A DNA stretch of 64,000 nucleotides from Halostella litorea (lineage in GTDB: Archaea; Halobacteriota; Halobacteria; Halobacteriales; Natronoarchaeaceae), in assembly GCF_004785955.1 (NCBI RefSeq), contig NZ_SJER01000004.1, positions 186,001 through 250,000 of the forward strand, written 5' to 3'. Within the stretch, counting starts at the first letter, position 1. Every line of letters starts with the position of its first letter. Positions 39,422 to 48,357 of the stretch are shown piece by piece. Below the pieces are notes generated by a model. The model had not been told where the DNA came from and did no database searches. It saw nothing but the letters and a program-made list of their open reading frames with translations. The position numbers and the translations under genes were made by a program.

Positions 39422-40591
39422 ATGCGAGACGCATACGTAGTCGGGGCCGGACAGTCGGCGTTCGGATCGTTCCCGGAGGAGACGTACCTCACGCTGTTCG
39501 ACGACGCGTTCGACGCGGCGCTGGACAGCGTCGACGGCGACCTCGGGCCCGACACGATAGACGAGGCGTACCTCGGCACGCTCGGCGTCGGCGGCCGCCA
39601 GATCGGCCTCAGCGGGCCGGCGGTGACCGAACACGTCGGCCTCCACGGCGTGCCGACGACCCGGGTCGAGAACGCCTGCGCCGCCAGCGGCTACGCGTTC
39701 CGGCAGGCCGTCACGGCGGTCAGGTCCGGCATGGTCGACGTGGCGCTGGCGGGGGGCTACGAGGTGATGACCGACGCGAGTTCCGACCACACGCGCTGGT
39801 GGCTCGGCGTCTCCGGCGAGACGGAGTGGGAGCGCACCAGCGGCACGACGTTCGCCGGGGTGTACGCCCAGATGGCGAGCGCGCACATGGACGAGTACGG
39901 CACCACCGTCGAGGACCTGAGCCGCGTCGCCGTGAAGAACCACGGCAACGGCGCGCGGAACCCGAAGGCCCACCTGGGCTTCGAGTGCTCGCTCGACGAC
40001 GCCGTCTCGGCCCCCGCGGTCGCGGACCCGCTCAACCTGTACCACTGCTGTCCGACGACCGACGGCGCGAGCGCCGTCCTGGTGACGAGCGAGGACGTTG
40101 CGCGCGAGGCGACCGACACGCCGATCCGCGTGGCCGGCGCGGGCGCGTCCAGCGGGCGCGTCGGCCTGTTCCAGCGCGACTCGCTGACGAGCGTCCCGGC
40201 GAGCGTCCGGGCCGGCGAGGACGCCTACGAGGAGGCGGGGATCGGCCCCGACGACCTGGACTTCGCGGAGGTCCACGACTGCTTCGCCATCGCCGAGTTG
40301 CTCGCCTACGAGGACCTGGGCTTCTGCGAGCGCGGCGAGGCCGGGCGGTTGCTCCGCGAGGGCGTCGTCGACCCCGACGGCGAGTTGCCGACGAACACGA
40401 GCGGCGGCCTCAAGTCGAAGGGCCACCCCATCGGCGCGACGGGGACGGGCCAGATCGTCGAGGCGTTCAAACAGCTCCGCGGCGAGGCCTACGTGCAGGT
40501 CGACGACCCGCGGTACGGGCTGACCCACAACGTCGGCGGCAGCGGCGGCGGTGTGACGGTACACGTCCTCGAACGGGAGGAGGCAGCATGA
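39422..40591 (+). CDS. SCP2-type thiolase (acetyl-CoA acetyltransferase family)
   Basis: A 389-residue thiolase-fold enzyme. The acylated cysteine is Cys86 in ENACAASGYAF; EVHDCFAIAELL carries the HDCF motif of SCP2-type thiolases, and the catalytic His is in KSKGHPIGATG. It should cleave or form 3-oxoacyl-CoA. Its stop overlaps the start of the HMG-CoA-synthase-like/DUF35 gene (ATGA), the usual archaeal partnership of thiolase and DUF35 protein. Confidence 0.9.
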   Translation: MRDAYVVGAGQSAFGSFPEETYLTLFDDAFDAALDSVDGDLGPDTIDEAYLGTLGVGGRQIGLSGPAVTEHVGLHGVPTTRVENACAASGYAFRQAVTAVRSGMVDVALAGGYEVMTDASSDHTRWWLGVSGETEWERTSGTTFAGVYAQMASAHMDEYGTTVEDLSRVAVKNHGNGARNPKAHLGFECSLDDAVSAPAVADPLNLYHCCPTTDGASAVLVTSEDVAREATDTPIRVAGAGASSGRVGLFQRDSLTSVPASVRAGEDAYEEAGIGPDDLDFAEVHDCFAIAELLAYEDLGFCERGEAGRLLREGVVDPDGELPTNTSGGLKSKGHPIGATGTGQIVEAFKQLRGEAYVQVDDPRYGLTHNVGGSGGGVTVHVLEREEAA

Positions 40592-41997
40592 GGGGGATCG
40601 CCGCCGCCGGAGCGTACGTCCCCCGGTTCCGGCTGTCGACCGACGAACTCGCCGACGCGTGGGGGACGAGCCACGCCAGCGGGATCGAGCGCAAGGCCGT
40701 CCCCGCCGCCGACGAGGACGCGCTGACGATGGCGGTTTCCGCGGCCGAGCGCGCGCTCTCGGACGCCGATGTCGACCGCGACGAGGTGACGCTGGCCGCC
40801 GCCGCCACGACCACGCCGCCGCTGGAGGAGGGCGAGTTCGTTCCGCGCCTCGTCCGGGCGCTTGACCTCCCCCAGAGCGTTGCGACGGCGACGGAGACGG
40901 GCCACACCGCCGCGGGCGCGGCGGCGCTCTCGCGGGCGCTGGACGCCGACGGCCCGGCGCTCGTCGTCGCCGCGGACTGCCCGGAGGGCGAACCCGCGGA
41001 CGCCGACCACCCGCTCGGCGCGGGCGCGGCGGCGTTCGTCGTCTCCGACGACGCCGCGGCCGCAGTCGGCGACGTCGCGTGGCACACCGACGAGACGCCC
41101 GGCGTGCGCTTCCGCGAGCGCGGCGACGGCGACGTCGGGGGGCTGGACATCACGACCTACCAACGCGACGCCGTCCGCGGCGCGGTCACCGAGGCCGTCT
41201 CGTCGCTGTCGGTCGACCCCGAGGAGGCCGACGCCGCGGCGGTGCACCAGCCCGACGGCCGGTTCCCGTACCGCGCGGCCGGCGACCTCCCGCTGTCGAA
41301 CGAGGCCGTCGCCGCTGGTACCGTCGTCGACCGCGTGGGCGACGCTGGCGCGGCGACCGTCCCGCTCGGCCTGCTCGCGGCGCTGGACGGCGCGGACGAC
41401 GGGGAGACGACCGTCGCGGCCGCGTTCGGCGGCGGCACCGCGGCGGCGCTGGCCGTCGAGGGCGGCCTGTCGGTCGCCGGGGTCGCCGACCTCGACGGCG
41501 GCACCGACATCGACTACGCGTCGTACCTCCGGGAACGGGGCTACGTCGTCTCCGGCGAGGTGTCGGGCGGCGGCGCGCACGTCAGCCTGCCGAACTGGCG
41601 GCGCTCGCTCGACCAGCGCTACCGCCTCGTCGCGGGGCAGTGCCCCGAGTGCGGCGGCGTCACGTTCCCGCCCGAGGGGGCCTGCCAGTCCTGTCACGCC
41701 CGCGTCGAGTTCGAGCCGTTCGAGGCGTCGCGGACGGGGACGGTCCGCGCGCTGACGGTCATCGGCCAGGGCGGCGCGCCGCCGGAGTTCGCGGAGTTAC
41801 AGCAGCGCGACGGCGCGTACGCCGTCGCCATCGTGGCGCTTGAAAGCAAGGAGGGGACCGTGACGCTCCCGGCGCAGATTACCGATGCGGACCCCGAAAA
41901 CGTCGCCGTCGGCGACGAGGTGGCGGCGACGGTGCGGCGCATCTACGAGCAGGAGGGCGTGCCGCGCTACGGCGTCAAGTTCGAACCGACCGAGTAA
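40588..41997 (+). CDS. HMG-CoA-synthase-like/DUF35 (zinc ribbon-OB) fusion protein
   Basis: A 469-residue protein. Residues 1-330 follow the HMG-CoA synthase/KAS III fold (GIAAAGAYVPRFRLSTDEL at the start). The place of the catalytic Cys reads ATETGHTAAGAAALSRAL, with no cysteine, so it is unlikely to catalyse condensation. Residues ~340-469 are DUF35: rubredoxin-like CPEC and CQSC, then an OB fold (GTVRALTVIGQ, VGDEVAATVRRIYEQ). It probably scaffolds the upstream thiolase, the DUF35 part shuttling CoA substrate. Its 3' end overlaps the convergent metallo-beta-lactamase gene by 31 bases. Confidence 0.85.
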   Translation: MRGIAAAGAYVPRFRLSTDELADAWGTSHASGIERKAVPAADEDALTMAVSAAERALSDADVDRDEVTLAAAATTTPPLEEGEFVPRLVRALDLPQSVATATETGHTAAGAAALSRALDADGPALVVAADCPEGEPADADHPLGAGAAAFVVSDDAAAAVGDVAWHTDETPGVRFRERGDGDVGGLDITTYQRDAVRGAVTEAVSSLSVDPEEADAAAVHQPDGRFPYRAAGDLPLSNEAVAAGTVVDRVGDAGAATVPLGLLAALDGADDGETTVAAAFGGGTAAALAVEGGLSVAGVADLDGGTDIDYASYLRERGYVVSGEVSGGGAHVSLPNWRRSLDQRYRLVAGQCPECGGVTFPPEGACQSCHARVEFEPFEASRTGTVRALTVIGQGGAPPEFAELQQRDGAYAVAIVALESKEGTVTLPAQITDADPENVAVGDEVAATVRRIYEQEGVPRYGVKFEPTE

Positions 41998-42917
41998 TCG
42001 TCAGGGAGCGCCCGGTACGCGACCGGGTCCTCGGCGCACGGTTCAACTGCCCTGAGGGCGTCCAGCCGTCGGAGGTGAGCCGACGCCTCACCCGCGCCGA
42101 ACTTGGCGTGGATGCCGTTCATCTCGCCGAACAGGTCCTGAGCGACGGCCCACGGCGTCGCGCCGCCGTCCGCGGGAAGCGCGTCGAGCACCCGGCGCGC
42201 CCGCTCGCGGTGGTGTTCCCGGACGTTCTCGGCCGCCTCGCGGACGTTCATCGTCGTCCCGTGGCCCGGTTCGCCGCGCTCGTGGGCGGCCGCGACGCGG
42301 TCGACCGAGGCGAGGTAGTCCGCCAGCGGGTCGTCGGTGCGGGTGTCGCTTCCCCCGACGTTCGGCGTGTAGGTGGGGAGCAGCAGGTCCCCGAGCAGGA
42401 GCCGACCGTCGTAGAGGAACGAAGCGTGGCCGGCGGTGTGGCCGGGCGTGTGGACCAGTTCGACGCCGGCGACCGAGTCGCCGTCCGACAGCGCGCGGAC
42501 GTCGTACTCGTCCGGGACGGGCGAGGGGCGGTCGCGCTCGACCAGCCGCGTCCGCACGGCCTCGGGGACGCCCCACCGGCGGAGCGCGGCGGCGTCGCGG
42601 TCCAGCCGACGCTCGCGCTCGGCGGCGTAGTCGCCGACCAGCGGCGCGTCCGCGGCGTGCATGGCGAGCGTCGCGTCCGCCGCCCCCGCGAGGCGCGCGG
42701 CGAGCCCCGAGTGGTCCGCGTGCCAGTGGGTCACCAGCACGTGCTCGACGTCGCCGAGCGCGAGGCCGGCGTCGTCGATGCCCCCGCGGAGCGCCGTCCA
42801 GGCGTCCTCGCCGGGCGGACCGGGGTCGACGACGACGCCCGCGTCCGGCAGGACGTACGCACTGTTGACGCCCTCCGGCGTGCCCGCGCCCACCGCGACC
42901 CGGCACACGTCGGTCAC
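41967..42917 (-). CDS. Metallo-beta-lactamase-fold hydrolase
   Basis: A 316-residue MBL enzyme. The metal motif is complete: THWHADHSG, the His in HTPGHTAGH and the Asp in LLLGDLLLP. A C-terminal helical winged-helix-like extension (~residues 210-310, HLRRLDALRAVEP) resembles LACTB2-type hydrolases. Thioesters or glyoxalase II-type substrates are typical. The GTG start overlaps the stop of the UbiD-like gene. It is the last gene of the UbiD unit. Confidence 0.85.
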   Translation of the reverse strand: MTDVCRVAVGAGTPEGVNSAYVLPDAGVVVDPGPPGEDAWTALRGGIDDAGLALGDVEHVLVTHWHADHSGLAARLAGAADATLAMHAADAPLVGDYAAERERRLDRDAAALRRWGVPEAVRTRLVERDRPSPVPDEYDVRALSDGDSVAGVELVHTPGHTAGHASFLYDGRLLLGDLLLPTYTPNVGGSDTRTDDPLADYLASVDRVAAAHERGEPGHGTTMNVREAAENVREHHRERARRVLDALPADGGATPWAVAQDLFGEMNGIHAKFGAGEASAHLRRLDALRAVEPCAEDPVAYRALPDDYSVGSNLTP

Positions 42918-44299
42918 TCGTCGCCCTCCCCCAGCAGCGCCCAGCGGTCCAACGCCGACTCCCGGACGTTCTCCGGGAACGACGACTCGAAGGTGACGCG
43001 GGGGGCGATGTAGTCCTCGTCCCACCGCGGGTCCCAGATGGCGCTGATGTACAGCCGCGACCCCGTCTCGCCGTCACGGCGGTAGACGGGCGCGGTCGCG
43101 GCCGGCGCGTTCGGGTCGCTGAACACCCAGTCGTTCCCGGGGTGGGCCTTCACCCACATGTCGTCCAGCGCCCGGGCCAGGTCCGTCGGCCGGGCGTACT
43201 CGTCCAGCACGAGCACCTTGTCGAAGAAGTCGGAGAACGAGAACAGGGCGTTGGCGAGTTGCCAGTCGAAGCCCGCGTACAGTATCTCGCTCGACACGAG
43301 ACAGAGCCCGAGCCGGCTCTCGACGGGCAGTTGGACCCACGACACCGGCGAGACGCCCCAGTACCCGTTCACCCGCCGGTACAGGGTCGCGGCCTCGACC
43401 AGGCTCGCCAGGTGCACGTCGTCGGCCAGCGGCGCGCCCAGCGGGACGAACGGGACGGTCGGGTCCTCGCGCAGCCGGATCCGGTCTGCGTCGACGGCGA
43501 CCGTCGCGGTTTCCGTGGCCCGCTCCCAGGTCGCCGAGGGGCCGCCCACCGCGTCGTCCGTCGGGCGGGCGACGCCGTCGATCCGTACCTCGGCGGCCGC
43601 GGGGACGACGCGGCCGTCCGTCCGGGCTAACGGCACGTCGGCCAGCCCCGCAGCGCGCTCGGGCACGGCCGGGGCCGTGGTGTCCTGTGTCCACCCCTGG
43701 AGCGCGGCGATCAGCGTCGCGGCCGAGACGCCGAGCGAGATGCTCGCGGTCCGCTCGCCGTCGCACCAGTCGAGGAAGGGCCGCGGGACGGTGACGCGGA
43801 GCAGCGACCCGCGGTGGACCGTCCCGCGGACGGGAGCCCACGACGTCTCCCCGTCGCGCTCGACGGCCATCACGCCCTGCGTCACGGACTGCCGGCCCTC
43901 GTCGTCGACCGAGGGGAGGCCGAGCGCGTACAAGTCGTCGCCGGCCTCTTCCTCCGCCGCGGGGTCGACGAACATCGCCCGGTCGAGCGGCGTCGTCTCC
44001 CACCGGGCGAGCGCGTCGAGCAGGTCGACGTAGCTCACCGACCGGTCCATCCCCAGGCCGGCGGCGATGCGCCGCCACGGCCGGTGGCTCCGGCTCGATA
44101 TCTGGTCCGGGCCGGCGTACACGCCGCTCGCGTACGCGACCGACCCCGATGTCTCGGCGAAGCGAAGCGCCGCGCAGTTGTTCCGGAGCGCCTCGCTGGC
44201 GACGACTGCCGCCTCGGTGTCCCAGTGGACGCGCTCGTCGACGGCCAGCAGGTCGTCGGCCGCCCGCAGGCCGTCGACGTGTTCCGCAAACGTCGTCAC
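42914..44299 (-). CDS. Divergent UbiD-like decarboxylase-family protein
   Basis: A 461-residue protein with the overall UbiD layout: N-terminal DLLDALARWETTPLDRAMF region, a central beta-barrel stretch and a C-terminal FDKVLVLDEYARPTDLARALDDMWVKAHPGNDWVF that matches the UbiD segment on parallel helices. The family signature with the two catalytic glutamates (E-G-E, EGPFG) seen in its neighbour is absent, so it may be a non-catalytic partner. It overlaps both neighbours by four bases, pointing to a fixed complex with the upstream UbiD. Confidence 0.7.
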   Translation of the reverse strand: MTTFAEHVDGLRAADDLLAVDERVHWDTEAAVVASEALRNNCAALRFAETSGSVAYASGVYAGPDQISSRSHRPWRRIAAGLGMDRSVSYVDLLDALARWETTPLDRAMFVDPAAEEEAGDDLYALGLPSVDDEGRQSVTQGVMAVERDGETSWAPVRGTVHRGSLLRVTVPRPFLDWCDGERTASISLGVSAATLIAALQGWTQDTTAPAVPERAAGLADVPLARTDGRVVPAAAEVRIDGVARPTDDAVGGPSATWERATETATVAVDADRIRLREDPTVPFVPLGAPLADDVHLASLVEAATLYRRVNGYWGVSPVSWVQLPVESRLGLCLVSSEILYAGFDWQLANALFSFSDFFDKVLVLDEYARPTDLARALDDMWVKAHPGNDWVFSDPNAPAATAPVYRRDGETGSRLYISAIWDPRWDEDYIAPRVTFESSFPENVRESALDRWALLGEGDE

Positions 44300-45807
44300 G
44301 TGTCGGCCCCCGTCGGGTCGAACCCGGTCAGACGGTCGGGGTCGGCCCCCGCCTCCTTGAGCAGCGTGCGCGCCCAGTACCGCGTGTCGGGGTCGGCCGT
44401 CTCGCCCGCCGTGGCGGCCGCTTGCGCGTCGTCGTCGTCCGACCGCGTCGCGTCGATGTACGCCTTCGCGGTCTTGGCCTTCGAGGTGCCCGTCTGGGCG
44501 TCGCCCTTCTCGCTCGGCGTCTGGTAGATGTTCAGGGGCACCTTCGGCATCGACTCGACGCCGAACTGGTGGAAGTCCTCGTCGGGGTCGGCATGCAGCG
44601 CGAGCGCCTCCAGCACCGCGCGCTGGTCGAGCGGGTCGACGTCGCCGTCGACGAACACGAAGAAGTCGACGTGGAGCATCCCCCACGTCGTGAAGATGAA
44701 GTTCGCGAGTTCGTGGAGGTCGCCCGGCGCCGTGGCGTCCGTCGAGACGACGTACACCGTCCGCGGCGTCGACTGCCACGGGACGCAGCGGTCGACGTCG
44801 AACCCGCCAGCACGCAGGCCGAGCGTCGCGTCCGGGCCGACACAGCCGATCTCCATCGAACTCGTGGAGTTCTCGGTGTACCCCACGCCGGACCCCTCGA
44901 CGCAGAAGGGGATGATCGGGCGCTCGCGGTGGGTGATCGCCGTCACCTGGAGCGCCGGCATCGAGCGCCGTGGGCCGTGCATGTAGCCGAAGTAGTCGCC
45001 GAACGGCCCCTCGTCCCGCCGGACGTTCGGGACGATTTCGCCCTCGATCACCAGTTCCGCGCTCGCGGGGACCCGGAGGTCGTTCGTCTCGCAGGGGACG
45101 AGTTCGACCGGGCCGCCCTTCAGGCCGCCCGCGAACTCCACCTCGCTGCGCCCGGTGGGGATCCACATCACGGAGCTGTACTGCACGGCGGGTTCGGCCC
45201 CGACGACGATGGCGACCGGCATCGGCTCGTCGCGGCGCTCATACTTGTAGTAGTAGAGGTTCGGCGTCTGCTCGCCCGCCAGCAGCAGGACGCTCGCCGT
45301 CTCGCTGTCGTGGACCATCGCGCGGTGGTAGGAGTAGTCGACCCAGTCCGAGTCGAGGTCGGGCGTCACCAGCGTGTGCAGGTTCGAGTAGCGCCCGCCG
45401 TCGCCGGCGTGGATGTACGGCCACGGGTAGTCCAGCAGGTTCACGTCCTCGCCGGTTTCGACGACGTCCTTGCAGGGGGCGTCCGACCGCGACACGGTGA
45501 CCGGGTCGCGCTGGTCTTTCAGGCGCGCTATCGTCTCGTCGTAGAACTCCCGGCGCGACGTGTCCGGCGGGACGTCCATCCCGACCGCGATCCGGTCCCA
45601 CGGGCGGCGCTGGGAGCCGCGGTACGGGTCGCCGACGAGCCGCGCGCCCTCGACGGATTCGAACAGCGGGATCCGGTCGTCGTTTTCGTTGGCGAGCATC
45701 GTGAGCGCGCTCGCCTCCAGGTTCCACGAGACCGGGTCCTCGACCCGGACGAGCCCGTCGCGGGCCTCCAGCCGCTGGAGGTACTCGCGGAGGCTGTCGA
45801 CCGTCAT
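44296..45807 (-). CDS. UbiD-family (prenylated-FMN) decarboxylase
   Basis: A 503-residue enzyme with the hallmark AELVIEGEIVPNVRRDEGPFGDYFGY (~residues 241-266), containing the catalytic and cofactor-site glutamates. UbiD enzymes carry out reversible decarboxylation of aromatic or unsaturated acids with prenylated FMN, made by UbiX; no UbiX gene is in the window. An Asp/Ala-rich tail after TSKAKTAKAYIDATR is haloarchaeal. It is flanked by an unknown 165-residue protein upstream and a divergent UbiD-like partner downstream, all with four-base overlaps. Confidence 0.88.
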   Translation of the reverse strand: MTVDSLREYLQRLEARDGLVRVEDPVSWNLEASALTMLANENDDRIPLFESVEGARLVGDPYRGSQRRPWDRIAVGMDVPPDTSRREFYDETIARLKDQRDPVTVSRSDAPCKDVVETGEDVNLLDYPWPYIHAGDGGRYSNLHTLVTPDLDSDWVDYSYHRAMVHDSETASVLLLAGEQTPNLYYYKYERRDEPMPVAIVVGAEPAVQYSSVMWIPTGRSEVEFAGGLKGGPVELVPCETNDLRVPASAELVIEGEIVPNVRRDEGPFGDYFGYMHGPRRSMPALQVTAITHRERPIIPFCVEGSGVGYTENSTSSMEIGCVGPDATLGLRAGGFDVDRCVPWQSTPRTVYVVSTDATAPGDLHELANFIFTTWGMLHVDFFVFVDGDVDPLDQRAVLEALALHADPDEDFHQFGVESMPKVPLNIYQTPSEKGDAQTGTSKAKTAKAYIDATRSDDDDAQAAATAGETADPDTRYWARTLLKEAGADPDRLTGFDPTGADT

Positions 45808-46301
45808 GCGTCGTCGCTCCCGCCGGTCAGCTCGCGCTGTTCGCGTTTGACCTTCAGCTCGACGTACTCGTTGACCAGTTCCGGGTGGCGCTCCGAGAGG
45901 TGCTCGTACAGTATCTTCCGGCTCGCCTCGGAGACGGAGCCGTACTGGCCGGTCTCCACGAGGTAGCGCAGGAGTGCCTTCACCTCCTCCGAGCGTGTGT
46001 TGATGACGTTGGGCCCGTCCGCCGTCGCGTCCATCACCCGCTCCAGGGTCCCCCGGTCGACGCTCCCGGCGTCGATCTCCGTCTCCAGCACCTCGATGTA
46101 CCACTGCTCCTCGGTGTTCTCGTGTGGCCCCTTGACGACGGTGAGCGGGGCGGGGTCGTCGAGTTCGTCGGCGTCGCGACTGACCCTGGCCCGGGTGCTG
46201 AAGATCTCCTTGGTCTCCTTGTCGGTCACCTGGATACTTATCTCGTCGCGCTCGGGGTCCGGGGGGAGGTTGGTTTCGGACGTGACGTATTCGTCGGACA
46301 T
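45804..46301 (-). CDS. Unknown 165-residue protein heading the UbiD operon
   Basis: I do not recognise this family. The first half is acidic with strands (DEISIQVTDKETKEIFSTRARV, EEQWYIEVLETEIDAG); the second half is helical and basic (SEASRKILYEHLSERHPELVNEYVELKVKREQREL). No signal peptide, membrane segment or cysteine is present. Its stop overlaps the start of the UbiD gene (ATGA), and a TATA box lies at 46332. It is best read as a dedicated small subunit or helper of the two-component decarboxylase (inference). Confidence 0.6.
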   Translation of the reverse strand: MSDEYVTSETNLPPDPERDEISIQVTDKETKEIFSTRARVSRDADELDDPAPLTVVKGPHENTEEQWYIEVLETEIDAGSVDRGTLERVMDATADGPNVINTRSEEVKALLRYLVETGQYGSVSEASRKILYEHLSERHPELVNEYVELKVKREQRELTGGSDDA

Positions 46302-46331
46302 ACCCAGTGGTACGTGTTTCCATGTTACCCG

Positions 46332-46339
46332 AATAAAGT
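46332..46339 (-). promoter_or_regulatory. TATA box of the UbiD operon
   Basis: CTTTATTC on the minus strand is centred about 35 nt upstream of the ATG at 46301, giving a leader of a few bases. Confidence 0.5.
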
Positions 46340-46429
46340 CTTATCGTGTGAGCGGCCAGTTCGACCCGGAAGCAGGACGGGGATCGGGGGGCGACGCGCG
46401 TCGCCAGTCGGCGGAACGCGGCCGCGCCG

Positions 46430-48211
46430 TCAGGGCCGCACCGTCGGGTCCGAGCTGACGACGTCCCACTCCGAGGGCTCGATCACGTTGCCGTCGAACG
46501 CGTCGTGTTCGGGGTAGGCGGTGAACACGAGGAACTCGGCCCTGTCGTCGAGGTACTCCACCAGCGTCGAGAGGTTCCCCTCGGTGAGGCCGCCGAGCTG
46601 GTCGAGCAGCATGATGGGCACGTTCTGGGCCACCTCGAACGCCTCGTGGCCGGCCAGCGCGGCGACGATGCCGAGCAGTTCGAGTTCGCCCTCCGACAGC
46701 GCGTCGACGCTGGCCTCGCGGCCGTCGCGGGCGACGACCAGGTCGAAGTTGCTGGTCAGCCGCGCCGTCTCGAAGCTGGTGTCGAACCGCGCGAGCAGGT
46801 CGTCGATCGCGTCGTCGAACGCCTCGCGGGTCCGGCGTTTCAGCTCCGCCTTCCGGTTGCGCAGCGCCGCGATCTCCTCCCCGAGGTCGTCGTGTTCCGC
46901 CTCCAGCGTGTCCCGGCGGTCGGCCAGGCCCTCGATCTCCGAGAGCTCCTCGCGCTTCTCCTCGAGTTCGGCCTCCGCCCGCTTGATCTCGCTTTTGATC
47001 TCGGTGAGGTCGTCGCTGTGCTCCGCGACCGCCGCCTCGAGGTCGTCGATGCGGTCGTCGAGCTCCGCCTTCCGCTCCCGGGCCGAATCGAGGCTCTCGG
47101 CCCGGTCCCCGCGCTTCGCCTCAAGGTCGTCGACGCGGCGCTCCAGGTCGTCGCGGCGCTTCCTGGCCTCCCGGATCTCCTCGCGGCGGCTCTCCAGTTC
47201 CGCGACGCGGTCGTCGTACTCCGCGCGCTCGGCTTTGAGCTCCGAGATCCGGTCGCTGAGCTCGTCGAGGCGGTCGCGGACCGTCCCCTCGTCGGTCGAC
47301 TCGCCGCAGAGCCAGCAGTCGACCTCGTCGCCCATGATCCCCCGGTCCAGGTCGGTGAGCAGCTCCACGCGCCCCTCCTCCAGCACGCGGCGGTTGGCCG
47401 AGTACACCGACTGGAGCAGGTCGACGTCGGTCCGGATCGACTCCCGGCGGTCCCGGACCTCGGCGAGTTCGGCGCTCACGTCCTCGTCGGGGACCGTCAG
47501 GGCCTCGTACTCCTCGCGGACCTCCGCCAGCTTATCGTCGATGCGCTCGACGGCGTCGGACAGCCGGTCGACGCGCTGTTCGGTCTGGCTCCGTTCGGCG
47601 CGCAGGCGGCTCAGCTCCTCGCGGTCGTCGTTCTCGGCCGTCGCGTCCGGTTCGGCGAGGTCGGCGCGTTCGGCCTCCAGCTCCTCGAGTTCGTCGGTCA
47701 GCCGCGTCACGTCCTCCTGGACGCCCGGCAGGCGTCGCGCCGCGTCGCGGGCCTCCTCCAGTTCTGCCTCGACGCTCGACCGCTCGGCTTTCAGGTCGGC
47801 GATCCGCTCCTCGATGTTCTCGAAGTCGAGCGGGCGCGTCAGCAGTTCCTCCAGGTTCTCGCCGCGGCGGACGGCGTCGCGGACGGCGTTGTCCTCGTCG
47901 AGGAAGGCGTACAGGTCGGCCCGGATGCGGTCGTACTCGTCGTCGAGAAACACCTCCCCCTCGCTCACGACGGTGCCGTTCCGCCGCGTCAGTTCGACGG
48001 CGTACGACCCGTCGGGCGCGTCGAGTTGAACCCGGCCGGCGTCGGCCCCCTCAGTGAGCGGCGTTCTGGTGCCCATCGCCGTCTCGATGGCCTGGAGGAA
48101 GCTCGATTTTCCCTGCCAGTTCGCGGCGCGCACGACGTTGTTCCCCGGGTGTATCGTCGCGTGCCCCTCGCGAATGCCGGCGATGTTCTCCGCAGTGAGG
48201 TTCCACGTCAT
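46430..48211 (-). CDS. Archaeal SMC-related ATPase (Rad50-like, zinc hook)
   Basis: A 593-residue SMC-like protein. The N-terminal ATPase half has a variant P-loop NWQGKSS (31-37). Two long coiled-coil arms (~130-290 and ~310-480) meet at a central CWLC (Cys299, Cys302), like the Rad50 zinc hook. The C-terminal half has the signature-type ALSEGELELLGIVAAL and Walker B PIMLLDQLGG, where the usual Glu after Asp is Gln. It fits the group annotated as archaea-specific SMC-related proteins. It is divergent from the RdfA gene, an association I recall from Haloferax. Confidence 0.88.
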   Translation of the reverse strand: MTWNLTAENIAGIREGHATIHPGNNVVRAANWQGKSSFLQAIETAMGTRTPLTEGADAGRVQLDAPDGSYAVELTRRNGTVVSEGEVFLDDEYDRIRADLYAFLDEDNAVRDAVRRGENLEELLTRPLDFENIEERIADLKAERSSVEAELEEARDAARRLPGVQEDVTRLTDELEELEAERADLAEPDATAENDDREELSRLRAERSQTEQRVDRLSDAVERIDDKLAEVREEYEALTVPDEDVSAELAEVRDRRESIRTDVDLLQSVYSANRRVLEEGRVELLTDLDRGIMGDEVDCWLCGESTDEGTVRDRLDELSDRISELKAERAEYDDRVAELESRREEIREARKRRDDLERRVDDLEAKRGDRAESLDSARERKAELDDRIDDLEAAVAEHSDDLTEIKSEIKRAEAELEEKREELSEIEGLADRRDTLEAEHDDLGEEIAALRNRKAELKRRTREAFDDAIDDLLARFDTSFETARLTSNFDLVVARDGREASVDALSEGELELLGIVAALAGHEAFEVAQNVPIMLLDQLGGLTEGNLSTLVEYLDDRAEFLVFTAYPEHDAFDGNVIEPSEWDVVSSDPTVRP

Positions 48212-48357
48212 AGCGGATGTTCTCGCCGACCGCGTTAAGGTTTACTACTCGCGGGAGAGAAATTTCCGTCGAGCGGTTTACAGCGGCGGTGTGACAAGGT
48301 TTTTGCGTCCGAGGCGGCACGGTTCGAACGACGACCGATGACGTCGGCTGATCCCGC

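Noticed and set aside
38029-41997. Very long open frames antisense or out of phase with genes, such as one continuous with the HMG-CoA-synthase-like gene
   Set aside because: In very GC-rich DNA, stop codons are rare in shadow frames. The translations are Arg/Ala/Pro-rich low-complexity sequences without family motifs, and only the part from 40588 is a real protein.
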